Source: an uncultured Acidobacteriota bacterium (GTDB lineage: Bacteria > Acidobacteriota > CAIWXX01). Taken from it: a DNA stretch of 34,293 bases. Below are positions 7,475 to 14,749 of this stretch, piece by piece. Both the position numbers and the translations under genes were made by a program. Location of the stretch: positions 1 to 34,293 of the forward strand of contig CAIWXX010000095.1 of NCBI GenBank assembly GCA_903916735.1. The letters are read 5' to 3'. The notes below the pieces were generated by a model. That model was not told the origin of the DNA. It saw only the letters and a list, made by a program, of their open reading frames with translations, and searched no databases. Each line of letters opens with the position of its first letter. Positions within the stretch are counted from its first letter, which is position 1.

Positions 7475-8689
7475 ATGCCGGCGATTCGAGCGACCAATCT
7501 GGGCAAGTGCTATTCGATCTATCCGCAGCCGGCTGATCGTGTGAAGGAATTCTTCCTACGCCGGAAGAGGCACATCGATAAATGGGCACTGAGGAATCTC
7601 TATTTTGAAGTCGAGACCGGATCGGTCCTCGGTGTGATTGGCCAGAACGGATCCGGCAAATCGACGCTGGCGAGGATTCTCGCCGGGATCAGCGATCCGA
7701 CCGAAGGGGAGTTAATGTTGACCGGCCGTGCCGCCGCGGTCCTCGAGCTCGGAGCCGGATTTCACCCTGATTTCACCGGGCGGCACAATCTCGTGATGAG
7801 CGCAGCTTTTCATGGCTTCACTCGTGAAGAGATCGATGAGATGCTGCCGCAGATTATCGATTTCAGCGAACTGGGCGAAGCCGTCGACTATCCCGTCCGA
7901 AGCTATTCTACAGGAATGTATCTGCGTCTCGGGTTTTCGCTGGCGATCCATGTGAATGCCGATGTGATCATTTTTGATGAGATCCTCGCCGTAGGCGACG
8001 AATACTTCCGCGGCAAATGTTTCAATCGCATCAACCAGCTTCACAAGGACGGGAAAACCATCGTCTTCATTTCGCATGATATGGGAGCTGTCCGAAACCT
8101 TTGCAGTTCGGTTATCCTTCTCGATGATGGAAAGATGGTTCGCCAGGGGTCGCCTGAAGAAATAGCCCTCGACTACATCAAACAGATGCGCCTTCGGTTG
8201 GAAGGCCGGCAGATAGCCAATCCAGCGGCCGGCGGTCCGATCCGCTGGGGCAGCGGGCAAATTGAGATTGCCCGGGTCGCGACGTACAATTCAGATGGAA
8301 AGGAATCGCACGTGTTTCGCACGGGAGAGCCTGTGAATATCGTGGCCGACTTCCTGGTAAAACAGGATGTTCGCCATCCCGTTTTTGGAAATGGGATTTT
8401 TCGGAGTGACGGCGCCTACATCTCCGGCTTCAACCATCTGTGGCATTCTCATCCTCAGGATATTGAAATGTTGCAGGCGGGGAAGAGTGGGCGAATCCGT
8501 TGTCGGATCCCCTCGATTCCGCTCCTGCCCGGCGACTACTTCATTTCATACTATTGCTATGATCATTCTCTTGCCGCGCCTCAGCCGATCGATCACATCG
8601 AAAACGCCGTCCGTTTCAGTATCCTTCCCGGTTCCGTCGAAGAGCATGGGACTGTGCACATCGATAGCGAGTGGAAGATGGAGCTATGA
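7475..8689 (+). CDS. wzt: Wzt-type ABC ATPase with C-terminal carbohydrate-binding domain
   Basis: The 404-residue protein has an N-terminal ATPase domain (about 1-225): Walker A GQNGSGKST at 56-64, a divergent signature YSTGM at 144-148, Walker B VIIFDE at 164-169 and the switch H201. The YSTGM/SSGM form of the signature is usual for this subfamily. Residues about 240-404 form a beta-rich extension like the Wzt C-terminal domain, which reads the modified non-reducing end of the O-polysaccharide in E. coli O8/O9a. Its presence suggests the exported chain carries a recognised cap. It follows wzm by 3 nt and overlaps the next glycosyltransferase by ATGA at 8686-8689. Confidence 0.9.
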   Translation: MPAIRATNLGKCYSIYPQPADRVKEFFLRRKRHIDKWALRNLYFEVETGSVLGVIGQNGSGKSTLARILAGISDPTEGELMLTGRAAAVLELGAGFHPDFTGRHNLVMSAAFHGFTREEIDEMLPQIIDFSELGEAVDYPVRSYSTGMYLRLGFSLAIHVNADVIIFDEILAVGDEYFRGKCFNRINQLHKDGKTIVFISHDMGAVRNLCSSVILLDDGKMVRQGSPEEIALDYIKQMRLRLEGRQIANPAAGGPIRWGSGQIEIARVATYNSDGKESHVFRTGEPVNIVADFLVKQDVRHPVFGNGIFRSDGAYISGFNHLWHSHPQDIEMLQAGKSGRIRCRIPSIPLLPGDYFISYYCYDHSLAAPQPIDHIENAVRFSILPGSVEEHGTVHIDSEWKMEL

Positions 8690-9630
8690 AAGAGCTGTCC
8701 ACACAACTGGGCGTGGACGTCTCAATCGTCATTCCGGTAAAAAACGGCCGCCGGCATCTCGCAGAAGTCCTGGATGCGATTCTGGCTCAGAGGTCGCCGT
8801 ATCGGTTGGAGCTGATCGCGATCGACTCGGGATCCACCGATGGTTCGCTCGACTTGATTCGATCTCGCCCCGTGCGATTGTTGACGATCCCGTCGAGCCA
8901 ATTCAATCACGGCCTGACTCGGAACCTGGCCATCGAAAAATCATCCGGCCGATTCATCGTGCTTCTGACACAAGATGCGACTCCTGTTGGTGATAGCTGG
9001 CTGGAAACGATTGTCCGCAATCTCGAAGATGAGACCGTCGCCGGCGCCTATGGACGGCAGATGCCCAGACCGGATGCAGATCCAATCACGAAACACAATC
9101 TTGAAAACTGGATTACAGGCCGGGCAGATCGCCGAGTGAATGCAATGGGATCCGAAGAGTACCAACAACTGCAGCCGTATGACCGCTATCTTCGCTGCTA
9201 TTTTGATAATGTTTGTTCCGCCATCAAAAGGAGCATTTGGGAGCGGTTCCCGTTTCCGACGACCTATTTCGCCGAGGATTGCGAATGGGGCAAGAATGTC
9301 CTTCTCGCCGGCTACCGAACTGTATACGAGCCGCAGGCGGCGGTTCTCCATTCGCACGATCGCACGGCTCTCTACGAGTATCGGCGCACTTACGTTTGTC
9401 ACCGGCGCCTTCAGGAGCTTTTTGAATTACGGACGATTCCGACACGGTTGAGTCTTTTTCGCGCTTTCATTTCGGAGTGCCGAAATCATGCCCGGATTTT
9501 GCGCGATAACGGCGCGGGCGTTTTCCGGCTCGCGTCGATTCCTGCTTTCGCTCTCGCTTCAACAGCAGGCCAGTACTTCGGCGCCGCGGCTGAAATTCTT
9601 CATAAGCCGCTTCCACGATGGCAGGTATAG
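8686..9630 (+). CDS. GT2 family glycosyltransferase (rhamnosyltransferase-like)
   Basis: The ATG at 8686 overlaps the wzt stop as ATGA, which decides the start over an in-frame ATG 15 nt earlier. The 314-residue product shows VSIVIPVKNG, the FNHGLTRN motif (residues 73-80) and the acidic LTQDATP site (94-100), a pattern common in rhamnosyl- and related O-antigen glycosyltransferases. Translational coupling to wzt suggests it builds the glycan exported by Wzm/Wzt. The C-terminus has two weakly hydrophobic stretches but no clear transmembrane helix. Sugar specificity is unknown. Confidence 0.85.
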   Translation: MKELSTQLGVDVSIVIPVKNGRRHLAEVLDAILAQRSPYRLELIAIDSGSTDGSLDLIRSRPVRLLTIPSSQFNHGLTRNLAIEKSSGRFIVLLTQDATPVGDSWLETIVRNLEDETVAGAYGRQMPRPDADPITKHNLENWITGRADRRVNAMGSEEYQQLQPYDRYLRCYFDNVCSAIKRSIWERFPFPTTYFAEDCEWGKNVLLAGYRTVYEPQAAVLHSHDRTALYEYRRTYVCHRRLQELFELRTIPTRLSLFRAFISECRNHARILRDNGAGVFRLASIPAFALASTAGQYFGAAAEILHKPLPRWQV

Positions 9631-9651
9631 AATCCGAGGGGATTAACACGC

Positions 9652-11001
9652 ATGCGAATCCTCTATGTTCATCATACGCTGCCGCCGGACAGTTTCGCCG
9701 GCAGCGAAATTTATCACTACCGGCTCGCCCAGGCGATGGCACCTCAGCATGAGGTTATGATCCTTTACAGGGAAGCCAATCCGGCTCTTCCTGAATATGC
9801 TCTTCGTGAACGCGAAGAGCCGGGGATGACAGTCTTCGCGATCAATAATACTTTCAAGGAGTGCACGTCCTTCGAGATGACATATCGGAACCGGGATATC
9901 GAACGCCGGTTTGATGAATTGCTCACTCGGCTGCAGCCGCAGATTGTCCATTTCGGGCATGTCACATGCCTCTCGACGGGGCTACCAGCGGTCGCCCGGC
10001 ATCACGGCGCGCGTGTATTCATGACGGTCCACGACTTCTGGCTTCTCTGCCAGCGCGGGCAATTGTTGCGGCGCGACTATAGTCTCTGTTCAGGCCCAAC
10101 TCCTTCGGAATGTTCCTCTTGCCTCGCCGACCAGATGACTCTCAGCCCGCGAACCAAACAAGCCGCTCGCCTTGCCGGTGCATACCTTGATTTCGCAACA
10201 TCGCCCTTTCTGCGGCGCCTTGCTTCGTGGTATTCCATTGCGCACCTTTGGTTGAGCCGCGAGGCGAAGGAGGCCTACTGGAAGAGGGCTGATGAAATTC
10301 AAACCCTCTTCGATTCCGTGGACTGCTTTATCTCGCCTTCGGAATTTTTGCGAGGGGTTTTCATCAAGCATGGAGTGCCGGAAGATAAAATCATTTACTC
10401 CCAGAATGGCCTTGAAAAGAATTTCCTCGCCTCATATGAGCGCACATCTTCGGCAATTCTCCGACTCGGATACATCGGCAGCGTTATGCCGTCAAAGGGC
10501 CTTCATGTCTTGTTGGAAGCGATGAAGCGAGTCAAAGGGGACAACATTTCTCTTACCGTGCATGGCGCCTTCCAGACCTATCATGGAGACGCGACATACG
10601 AATCGCAGATCCGACGGCTGTTGGCACAGCCAAGAGTGACATACGCCGGTCATTTCGAACATGGATTGCTCGGGCGGATCCTCTCCGATATTGATGTCTT
10701 GGTTGTCCCGTCCGTCTGGTATGAAAACGCACCTCTCACTATACAGGAGGCGTTTGAAGCAGGGATACCTGTGGTTGCCTCGGACCTCGGAGGAATGAGG
10801 GAGTATGTAACAGACGGCACAGACGGCCTGCTCTTCAAGCCGGGCTCTTCAGACCATCTCGCTCGCGTGTTGGAAAAGCTTGTTGCAGATCGAGACTTGG
10901 TTAATTTACTCGCGCGTGGGACCATCCCCCAAAAGTCGGTATCGGAGAATGCCGACGAACTGGGAACGCTGTATCGAAACTATCTTGATAAACGCCGATA
11001 G
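9652..11001 (+). CDS. GT4-type (GT-B fold) glycosyltransferase
   Basis: A GAGGGG element sits about 10 nt before the ATG. The 449-residue protein has the GT-B layout: an N-terminal acceptor domain starting MRILYVHH, a linker, and a C-terminal Rossmann domain. That domain has LGYIGSVMPSKG and the donor-binding EX7E-like motif in ENAPLTIQEAFEAG, where the two glutamates of IQEAFEAG are those expected to contact the nucleotide sugar. HDFW at 127-130 precedes a cysteine group (C133, C146, C154, C157) seen in one branch of GT4 enzymes, possibly a structural metal site. It probably adds one sugar to the growing O-polysaccharide. Confidence 0.87.
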   Translation: MRILYVHHTLPPDSFAGSEIYHYRLAQAMAPQHEVMILYREANPALPEYALREREEPGMTVFAINNTFKECTSFEMTYRNRDIERRFDELLTRLQPQIVHFGHVTCLSTGLPAVARHHGARVFMTVHDFWLLCQRGQLLRRDYSLCSGPTPSECSSCLADQMTLSPRTKQAARLAGAYLDFATSPFLRRLASWYSIAHLWLSREAKEAYWKRADEIQTLFDSVDCFISPSEFLRGVFIKHGVPEDKIIYSQNGLEKNFLASYERTSSAILRLGYIGSVMPSKGLHVLLEAMKRVKGDNISLTVHGAFQTYHGDATYESQIRRLLAQPRVTYAGHFEHGLLGRILSDIDVLVVPSVWYENAPLTIQEAFEAGIPVVASDLGGMREYVTDGTDGLLFKPGSSDHLARVLEKLVADRDLVNLLARGTIPQKSVSENADELGTLYRNYLDKRR

Positions 11002-11009
11002 GATTTACG

Positions 11010-11054
11010 ATGAAAGGGTGGTCGATTGTGAATTTCTTAATACCCTGGTTATAG
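11010..11054 (+). CDS. Possible 14-residue leader ORF coupled to the next GT2 gene
   Basis: ATG at 11010 opens a 14-codon frame (MKGWSIVNFLIPWL) with a TAGGA element 6 nt upstream. Its TAG stop at 11052-11054 ends one base before the ATG of the following GT2 gene at 11056, which has no Shine-Dalgarno of its own. The arrangement is what a translational-coupling leader would look like, but such short frames also arise by chance. The hydrophobic peptide has no recognisable function. Confidence 0.25.
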   Translation: MKGWSIVNFLIPWL

Positions 11055-11055
11055 A

Positions 11056-11991
11056 ATGGAAAATCGAGCCGCGGAGCTGAGGAATCACCCCTCGTCTACT
11101 GCTTTCAATGTCGGCGTCGTGATCGTCAATTACAACCGACGACAGATCACACTACGAGCTGTGGATTCGGTCATGCGAAACGGCGGCGAGCTGATGAGAG
11201 TGATCGTTGTCGAAAATTCGGAAGATAATGATGAACGCTTGCAGAAGAATCCCCGCTACGAGGTCCTGGACTGTCATGAGAACACCGGGTTTGCCGGCGG
11301 ATGCAATGCGGGTATCGCTCGCCTTTCGGAACAGGGGGTCACTCACTTTCTTCTGCTCAATAATGATGCCGTCCTATTGCCCGGCTGTATCGATCACTTG
11401 ACTGCGGCTTTTGATCGAGAACCTCATGCGGGGATCATCGCCCCGGCCGTTATTCGCGGTGATGGCAGTATTGAATCGGTTGGCATACGGATCAACCGGA
11501 TCACAGGTCGCCACAGGCTCATCGGATACGGAGATCATGTTTCATTGGCAGGTACTTTCCGACAGGTCGAGGCGGCCACAGGGACTGCCATGCTGATCTC
11601 CAAGACATGCTTTGAGAAAACCGGTGGCTTCGATGCGAGGCTTTTTTGCTACTTTGAAGATGTCGACTTCTGCTACCGGGCTAAAAATGCCGGGTTTTCA
11701 ATTCATGTTGAACCAGCCGCCCGCGTGCAGCATCTGAAGGACGGTATTTCGCCCGAAGAAATTTACTACAGTTGTCGTAATCATCTGATCCTCTTGCAGC
11801 GCCATATGCCTCAGACGATCGGGGGAAGAATTCAGGCCGGATTTGTCAGCGGCTTGTATCGGCTTTACCTGGCACGATCTGGCATGAGGCATTCGGTCGA
11901 TCATAAGAAAGCTCTGCGCCAGGCCATTCATGATGCTAACCCCGGCGTCCGACGATTAGGCCGGCGGACAACACTGAAGCAAGAAGATTAG
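11056..11991 (+). CDS. GT2 family glycosyltransferase (WbbL/rhamnosyltransferase-like)
   Basis: The 311-residue product has the features of GT2 enzymes that extend O-antigen chains: VGVVIVNYN at residues 19-27, NTGFAGGCNAG, the LLLNNDAV metal site near residue 100, and the C-terminal catalytic segment FEDVDFCYRAKNAGF. It lies 54 nt after the GT4 gene. No ribosome-binding site precedes the ATG, so translation may depend on the upstream mini-ORF or on read-through from the GT4 gene. The product should be a cytosolic transferase on the growing polyprenyl-linked glycan. Confidence 0.86.
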   Translation: MENRAAELRNHPSSTAFNVGVVIVNYNRRQITLRAVDSVMRNGGELMRVIVVENSEDNDERLQKNPRYEVLDCHENTGFAGGCNAGIARLSEQGVTHFLLLNNDAVLLPGCIDHLTAAFDREPHAGIIAPAVIRGDGSIESVGIRINRITGRHRLIGYGDHVSLAGTFRQVEAATGTAMLISKTCFEKTGGFDARLFCYFEDVDFCYRAKNAGFSIHVEPAARVQHLKDGISPEEIYYSCRNHLILLQRHMPQTIGGRIQAGFVSGLYRLYLARSGMRHSVDHKKALRQAIHDANPGVRRLGRRTTLKQED

Positions 11992-12061
11992 GTTAGGAGT
12001 ATTGTGTGCAAAACCCCTCAACAGGTTCGCCCGTTTTCTGAGATGCTGCTCGGCCTCTCTG

Positions 12062-12090
12062 TTGCCATGCACCTTAATTTGCCTTAAATT
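12062..12090 (+). promoter_or_regulatory. Candidate internal promoter for the GT2-DUF2304 pair
   Basis: TTGCCA (12062-12067) and TAAATT (12085-12090) are 17 bp apart in the 133-nt gap before the GT2 gene. Expected start is near 12097. It would allow the last two genes to be expressed separately from the wzm operon. Confidence 0.4.
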
Positions 12091-12124
12091 ATGATTGATA
12101 CTCAACAGGGGCATCAAGCTGGAA

Positions 12125-12883
12125 ATGAAAATCGATCGAATGAGCGGGCAAAATGCGGGTGTGGCTGAACGCAGAGTCATGGTTATCATTCCCGCTTTCA
12201 ACGAAGAAGCGGCTCTTGGATCTCTCATCCCCAAAGCCCGGGCGCGTTGCCCTCGATGCGATCTGGTTGTCGTGGATGACGGCAGTACCGACGACACGTT
12301 GAAAATAGCATATGCGGCGAAGGTGATCGTCCTCCGGCATCCCGTTAATCTAGGGTACGGCGCCAGTCTGCAGACCGGCATTGAGTATGCGCTGCGTCGA
12401 GGATATTCAACAGTTGCTTTCTTGGATGCTGATGGGCAGCATGAGCCCGAGGACCTTGAGAAGCTCCTGGCTCCGGTCGTATCGGGGCAATGTGATGTGG
12501 CGATCGGATCGCGTTTTCTCGACCCAGGTTCCTATCGCCACGGCGTGTTCCGGAAGTTCGGCAGCTGGGCCTTCTCACGACTGGTCCGTTTGCTGACATC
12601 GATCCCGGTGACGGATCCGACGTCAGGCGCTCGAGCGTTGAACCGCCGAGCCATGCGCTTGTACACAAGAGAAGGTTTTCCCGACGAATTTCCGGATGTC
12701 AGCGCGATTGTGCTCTATCATCGATACGGCCTGCGGGTCTGCGAAGTTCCGGTGCGGATGTATCCGTCCGTGAAAAAACGTCCGATGCATCGCGGGATGA
12801 CCGTCCCATATTACATTTTCAATGTGTTCTTTTCGATCCTCATCGCTCTCCTGCAGGAAGGAACTCCGGCAAAAGAGGAGTAA
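12125..12883 (+). CDS. GT2 family glycosyltransferase (DPM1-like)
   Basis: I choose the ATG at 12125 (252 residues); ATG at 12140 is equally possible and a TTG at 12095 less so. The protein shows VMVIIPAFNEE, the nucleotide site LVVVDDGSTDDT, and the metal-binding FLDADGQHEPED motif (D101 and D103). It also has the PTSGARALNRRAM stretch seen in polyprenyl-phosphate hexose transferases. It is followed after 5 nt by a DUF2304 membrane protein. This pairing recurs in bacterial genomes and suggests that the soluble GT2 is anchored by its partner at the membrane. Confidence 0.87.
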   Translation: MKIDRMSGQNAGVAERRVMVIIPAFNEEAALGSLIPKARARCPRCDLVVVDDGSTDDTLKIAYAAKVIVLRHPVNLGYGASLQTGIEYALRRGYSTVAFLDADGQHEPEDLEKLLAPVVSGQCDVAIGSRFLDPGSYRHGVFRKFGSWAFSRLVRLLTSIPVTDPTSGARALNRRAMRLYTREGFPDEFPDVSAIVLYHRYGLRVCEVPVRMYPSVKKRPMHRGMTVPYYIFNVFFSILIALLQEGTPAKEE

Positions 12884-12888
12884 ATCCG

Positions 12889-13269
12889 ATGCCAATTCGA
12901 CAGAAGATTTTCGCAATCATTATGGGAGCTCTTATCTTCTTTGCCATCATCGAACTTGTCCGGCGAAAACGACTTCGGCTGGAATATTCCTGGCTTTGGC
13001 TCTTGACAGGGGTCACGATTTTGACCCTCACTTTCTCCTATGATCTTCTGCTTTTCCTCACAAAACTCATTGGCGCCGTCTCGTCGACGACAACGCTGCT
13101 CCTCTTCGCCTTTCTTCTTCTGCTCAGCATCAGCCTGCACTTCTCTGTTCGCATCTCATCACTACAGACAACCGTCAAGATGCTCAGCCAGGAAATTGCT
13201 CTTCTCAGAGCGATGAGGCAGGAGGAGGGGATCAAGCCTGCGGACGATATGAGAGACTCTCCTGACTGA
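12889..13269 (+). CDS. DUF2304-family small membrane protein
   Basis: The 126-residue protein has an N-terminal helix (about residues 6-22), two more hydrophobic helices (about 33-58 and 64-85), and a C-terminal coiled-coil-like tail with LQTTVKMLSQEIALLRAM. That layout and the LEYSWLWL stretch fit DUF2304, whose genes regularly follow DPM1-like GT2 genes. Its role is unproven; membrane anchoring or flipping of the polyprenyl-phosphate sugar is the usual suggestion. A GAGGAG ribosome-binding site lies inside the last codons of the preceding gene. Confidence 0.8.
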   Translation: MPIRQKIFAIIMGALIFFAIIELVRRKRLRLEYSWLWLLTGVTILTLTFSYDLLLFLTKLIGAVSSTTTLLLFAFLLLLSISLHFSVRISSLQTTVKMLSQEIALLRAMRQEEGIKPADDMRDSPD

Positions 13270-13451
13270 GGAATCGTCATGCCGCCCGCGGCGCCCTTTT
13301 GCGCAACATCCGCACAGGCACTCTTGGATGCTCATTCTCAGGCGCTGGTATAAGGAGCTATTCTGTTGGTCCAGATCTTTTGCATCCGGCAACGATCATG
13401 ATAGTCAGATGCGCCAGGGCTAAAAAATCCGCGAAGCTTAAAGCCTCGGCC

Positions 13452-13895
13452 TTAATGATGTCGGGGCTTCTCGGTGCGATACGTTTCGTATGTTTCCGGC
13501 TTCGGATTTTTCCAATTGGGCGTGATGAGAAGAGATTTTCCGGCTTTCATCCGTTCGCCGGACATGAGAATTGCATCGACTTCGACGAACAGCCAGTGCG
13601 GCTTCTGATTGGGAATATTGATAGGCACCCCGACGCTGCGCCTCTCACCCCGTACCATCGGAAGCGATGGCATGGGCGCTGATGATAATGGGAGTTTGTC
13701 AAGGTAAGCGGTCAGAGTGATACTCAGAATGGGCATTTTCGCCGTGACTTCGAATTGCGCCCACATCATGCCGACTGTCTGCTGGGGGACTTTGATTTCA
13801 ATTGAGACCGCCGCTTTCATAGGCGCCGGGAAGACAGGTTTATAGGCCGATATGAGCAGGCAACCGACAATCAATCCCGTACGTATTCTCACCAT
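13452..13895 (-). CDS. Small secreted protein of unknown function
   Basis: The start is the ATG at 13895, placed by a GAAGAG ribosome-binding site and a good promoter immediately upstream. The 147-residue product begins MVRIRTGLIVGCLLISAY and then FPAP, a plausible signal peptide cleaved near residue 25. The mature part is beta-strand-like, with SIEIKVPQQTVGMMWAQFEVTAKMP and a proline- and lysine-rich end. I do not recognise a family. It faces the wzm operon tail convergently and stands alone. Confidence 0.65.
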   Translation of the reverse strand: MVRIRTGLIVGCLLISAYKPVFPAPMKAAVSIEIKVPQQTVGMMWAQFEVTAKMPILSITLTAYLDKLPLSSAPMPSLPMVRGERRSVGVPINIPNQKPHWLFVEVDAILMSGERMKAGKSLLITPNWKNPKPETYETYRTEKPRHH

Positions 13896-13914
13896 GTTCT
13901 CTTCAATCGAGCTG

Positions 13915-13943
13915 ACTATATCAAAATCAAACCCACGCGGCAA
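13915..13943 (-). promoter_or_regulatory. Promoter of the small secreted protein gene
   Basis: On the minus strand TTGCCG (complement of 13938-13943) and TATAGT (complement of 13915-13920) are 17 bp apart. Transcription would start near 13908, about a dozen bases before the ATG at 13895. Confidence 0.55.
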
Positions 13944-14061
13944 GAATTTACTTTTTATCAGGTGGATTACCACCATCTCGCTCCTCAGCCACTATCGGGA
14001 GTCAATGTTCAATTGACTAAAATTTCTCGACCCAAGGACTCAATGGCACGAGGTAAAGAAC

Positions 14062-14127
14062 CACGGAAGAACGCAGATAAACAGAGATACCCGGCATCCG
14101 ATCTGTGTTCATCCCTGTTCAATTGTG
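14062..14127. repeat. Imperfect inverted repeat
   Basis: The 27-base arm at 14062-14088 matches the reverse complement of 14101-14127 at 18 of 27 positions, with a 12-nt loop. The repeated core is of the form GAACxxxGATxAACA-AGAT. It resembles the loose, partly palindromic intergenic repeats that litter some large bacterial genomes; copy number elsewhere cannot be judged from this window. Confidence 0.5.
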
Positions 14128-14281
14128 TTTTCGAAGCATTTTCCTTGCCGGCAACAATTTTGTCTTGCACCCCCTAACGCTGCATAGCCGCAACCAAACA
14201 AGGTGGCTTCTACAATCATCGCTCCTGAACCTCTCAGGAATGGAACGGATTTTCATTTCGACCAGCAGTGATTTCATAAGC

Positions 14282-14317
14282 CATTCCTGCATTCCTTTCT
14301 TCCTGGCGTCCTGAGAG
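14282..14317. repeat. Intergenic repeat, copy 1
   Basis: This segment, with core TTCCTGCATTCCT, then CTTCCTGGC and TCCTGAGAG, matches 18114-18149 with only a few mismatches over 36 bases. The copy also folds: CAGGAATGG at about 14236-14244 is the exact complement of CCATTCCTG at its start, and CTCTCAGGA is the complement of its TCCTGAGAG end. Confidence 0.55.
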
Positions 14318-14442
14318 AAATTCACGATTATGTCCTGTCACAGGTCTTACCATTTTATGCACAGATTTCACCGGTTAGACGCTAAGGTATGGGATCTATC
14401 AATTTGACTTGCACTCAAGATCCGGCATGCACTCACCCCAGA

Positions 14443-14471
14443 TTGATGTTTCTGCGATCCTTGGCTATACT
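14443..14471 (+). promoter_or_regulatory. Promoter driving the leader of the radical SAM operon
   Basis: TTGATG (14443-14448) and TATACT (14466-14471) are exactly 17 bp apart. The expected start point is near 14478, giving a leader of about 272 nt before the radical SAM ATG at 14750. Confidence 0.55.
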
Positions 14472-14477
14472 TACGCC

Positions 14478-14749
14478 ATGCTTTTGGATTTAATAACATC
14501 GGAAACATAGCTGAATTTCGCTCGGTTGAGAGGCATTCTCAATCGGGCTCAATAAAATCAATTGCTTGTGTCATTATTTGAATGGAAATGCTCAGGATTT
14601 CAACACGGCCAGCGGGAATAACAGCCCCAACTCTCTTATTGAGAGGAAAGGCGAGAATGCTTGCATGCGCGCAATATTTTTAACGACGGCAACTAACCGG
14701 TCAGGCCGGTTGGATCTGCAAAAAAGCTCCTTTAGTTATTGAGGCAATC
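14478..14749 (+). promoter_or_regulatory. Long structured 5' leader of the radical SAM / aminotransferase operon
   Basis: Three hairpins can be drawn in this leader. One pairs GGTTGAGA (14524-14531) with TCTCAATC (14537-14544), a second pairs CTCTC (14631-14635) with GAGAG (14641-14645), and a third pairs AACCGG (14695-14700) with CCGGTT (14706-14711). No known riboswitch signature was recognised; in particular I see no cobalamin-type B12 box. A GAGG ribosome-binding site follows at the end. It may be an uncharacterised regulatory leader or simply a long 5' UTR. Confidence 0.35.

Larger units (their letters stand above)
13944..14442. other. Non-coding stretch with several repeats
   Basis: About 500 bp without a convincing gene. 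It contains a 7-bp perfect hairpin, AGTCAAT/ATTGACT (14000-14018), a long imperfect inverted repeat (14062-14127), and one copy of an intergenic repeat also found near 18114. Short frames here lack ribosome-binding sites and recognisable domains. Confidence 0.5.

Noticed and set aside
14478-14749. Cobalamin riboswitch before the B12-type radical SAM gene
   Set aside because: I could not find the conserved B12 box or the expected arrangement of stems.
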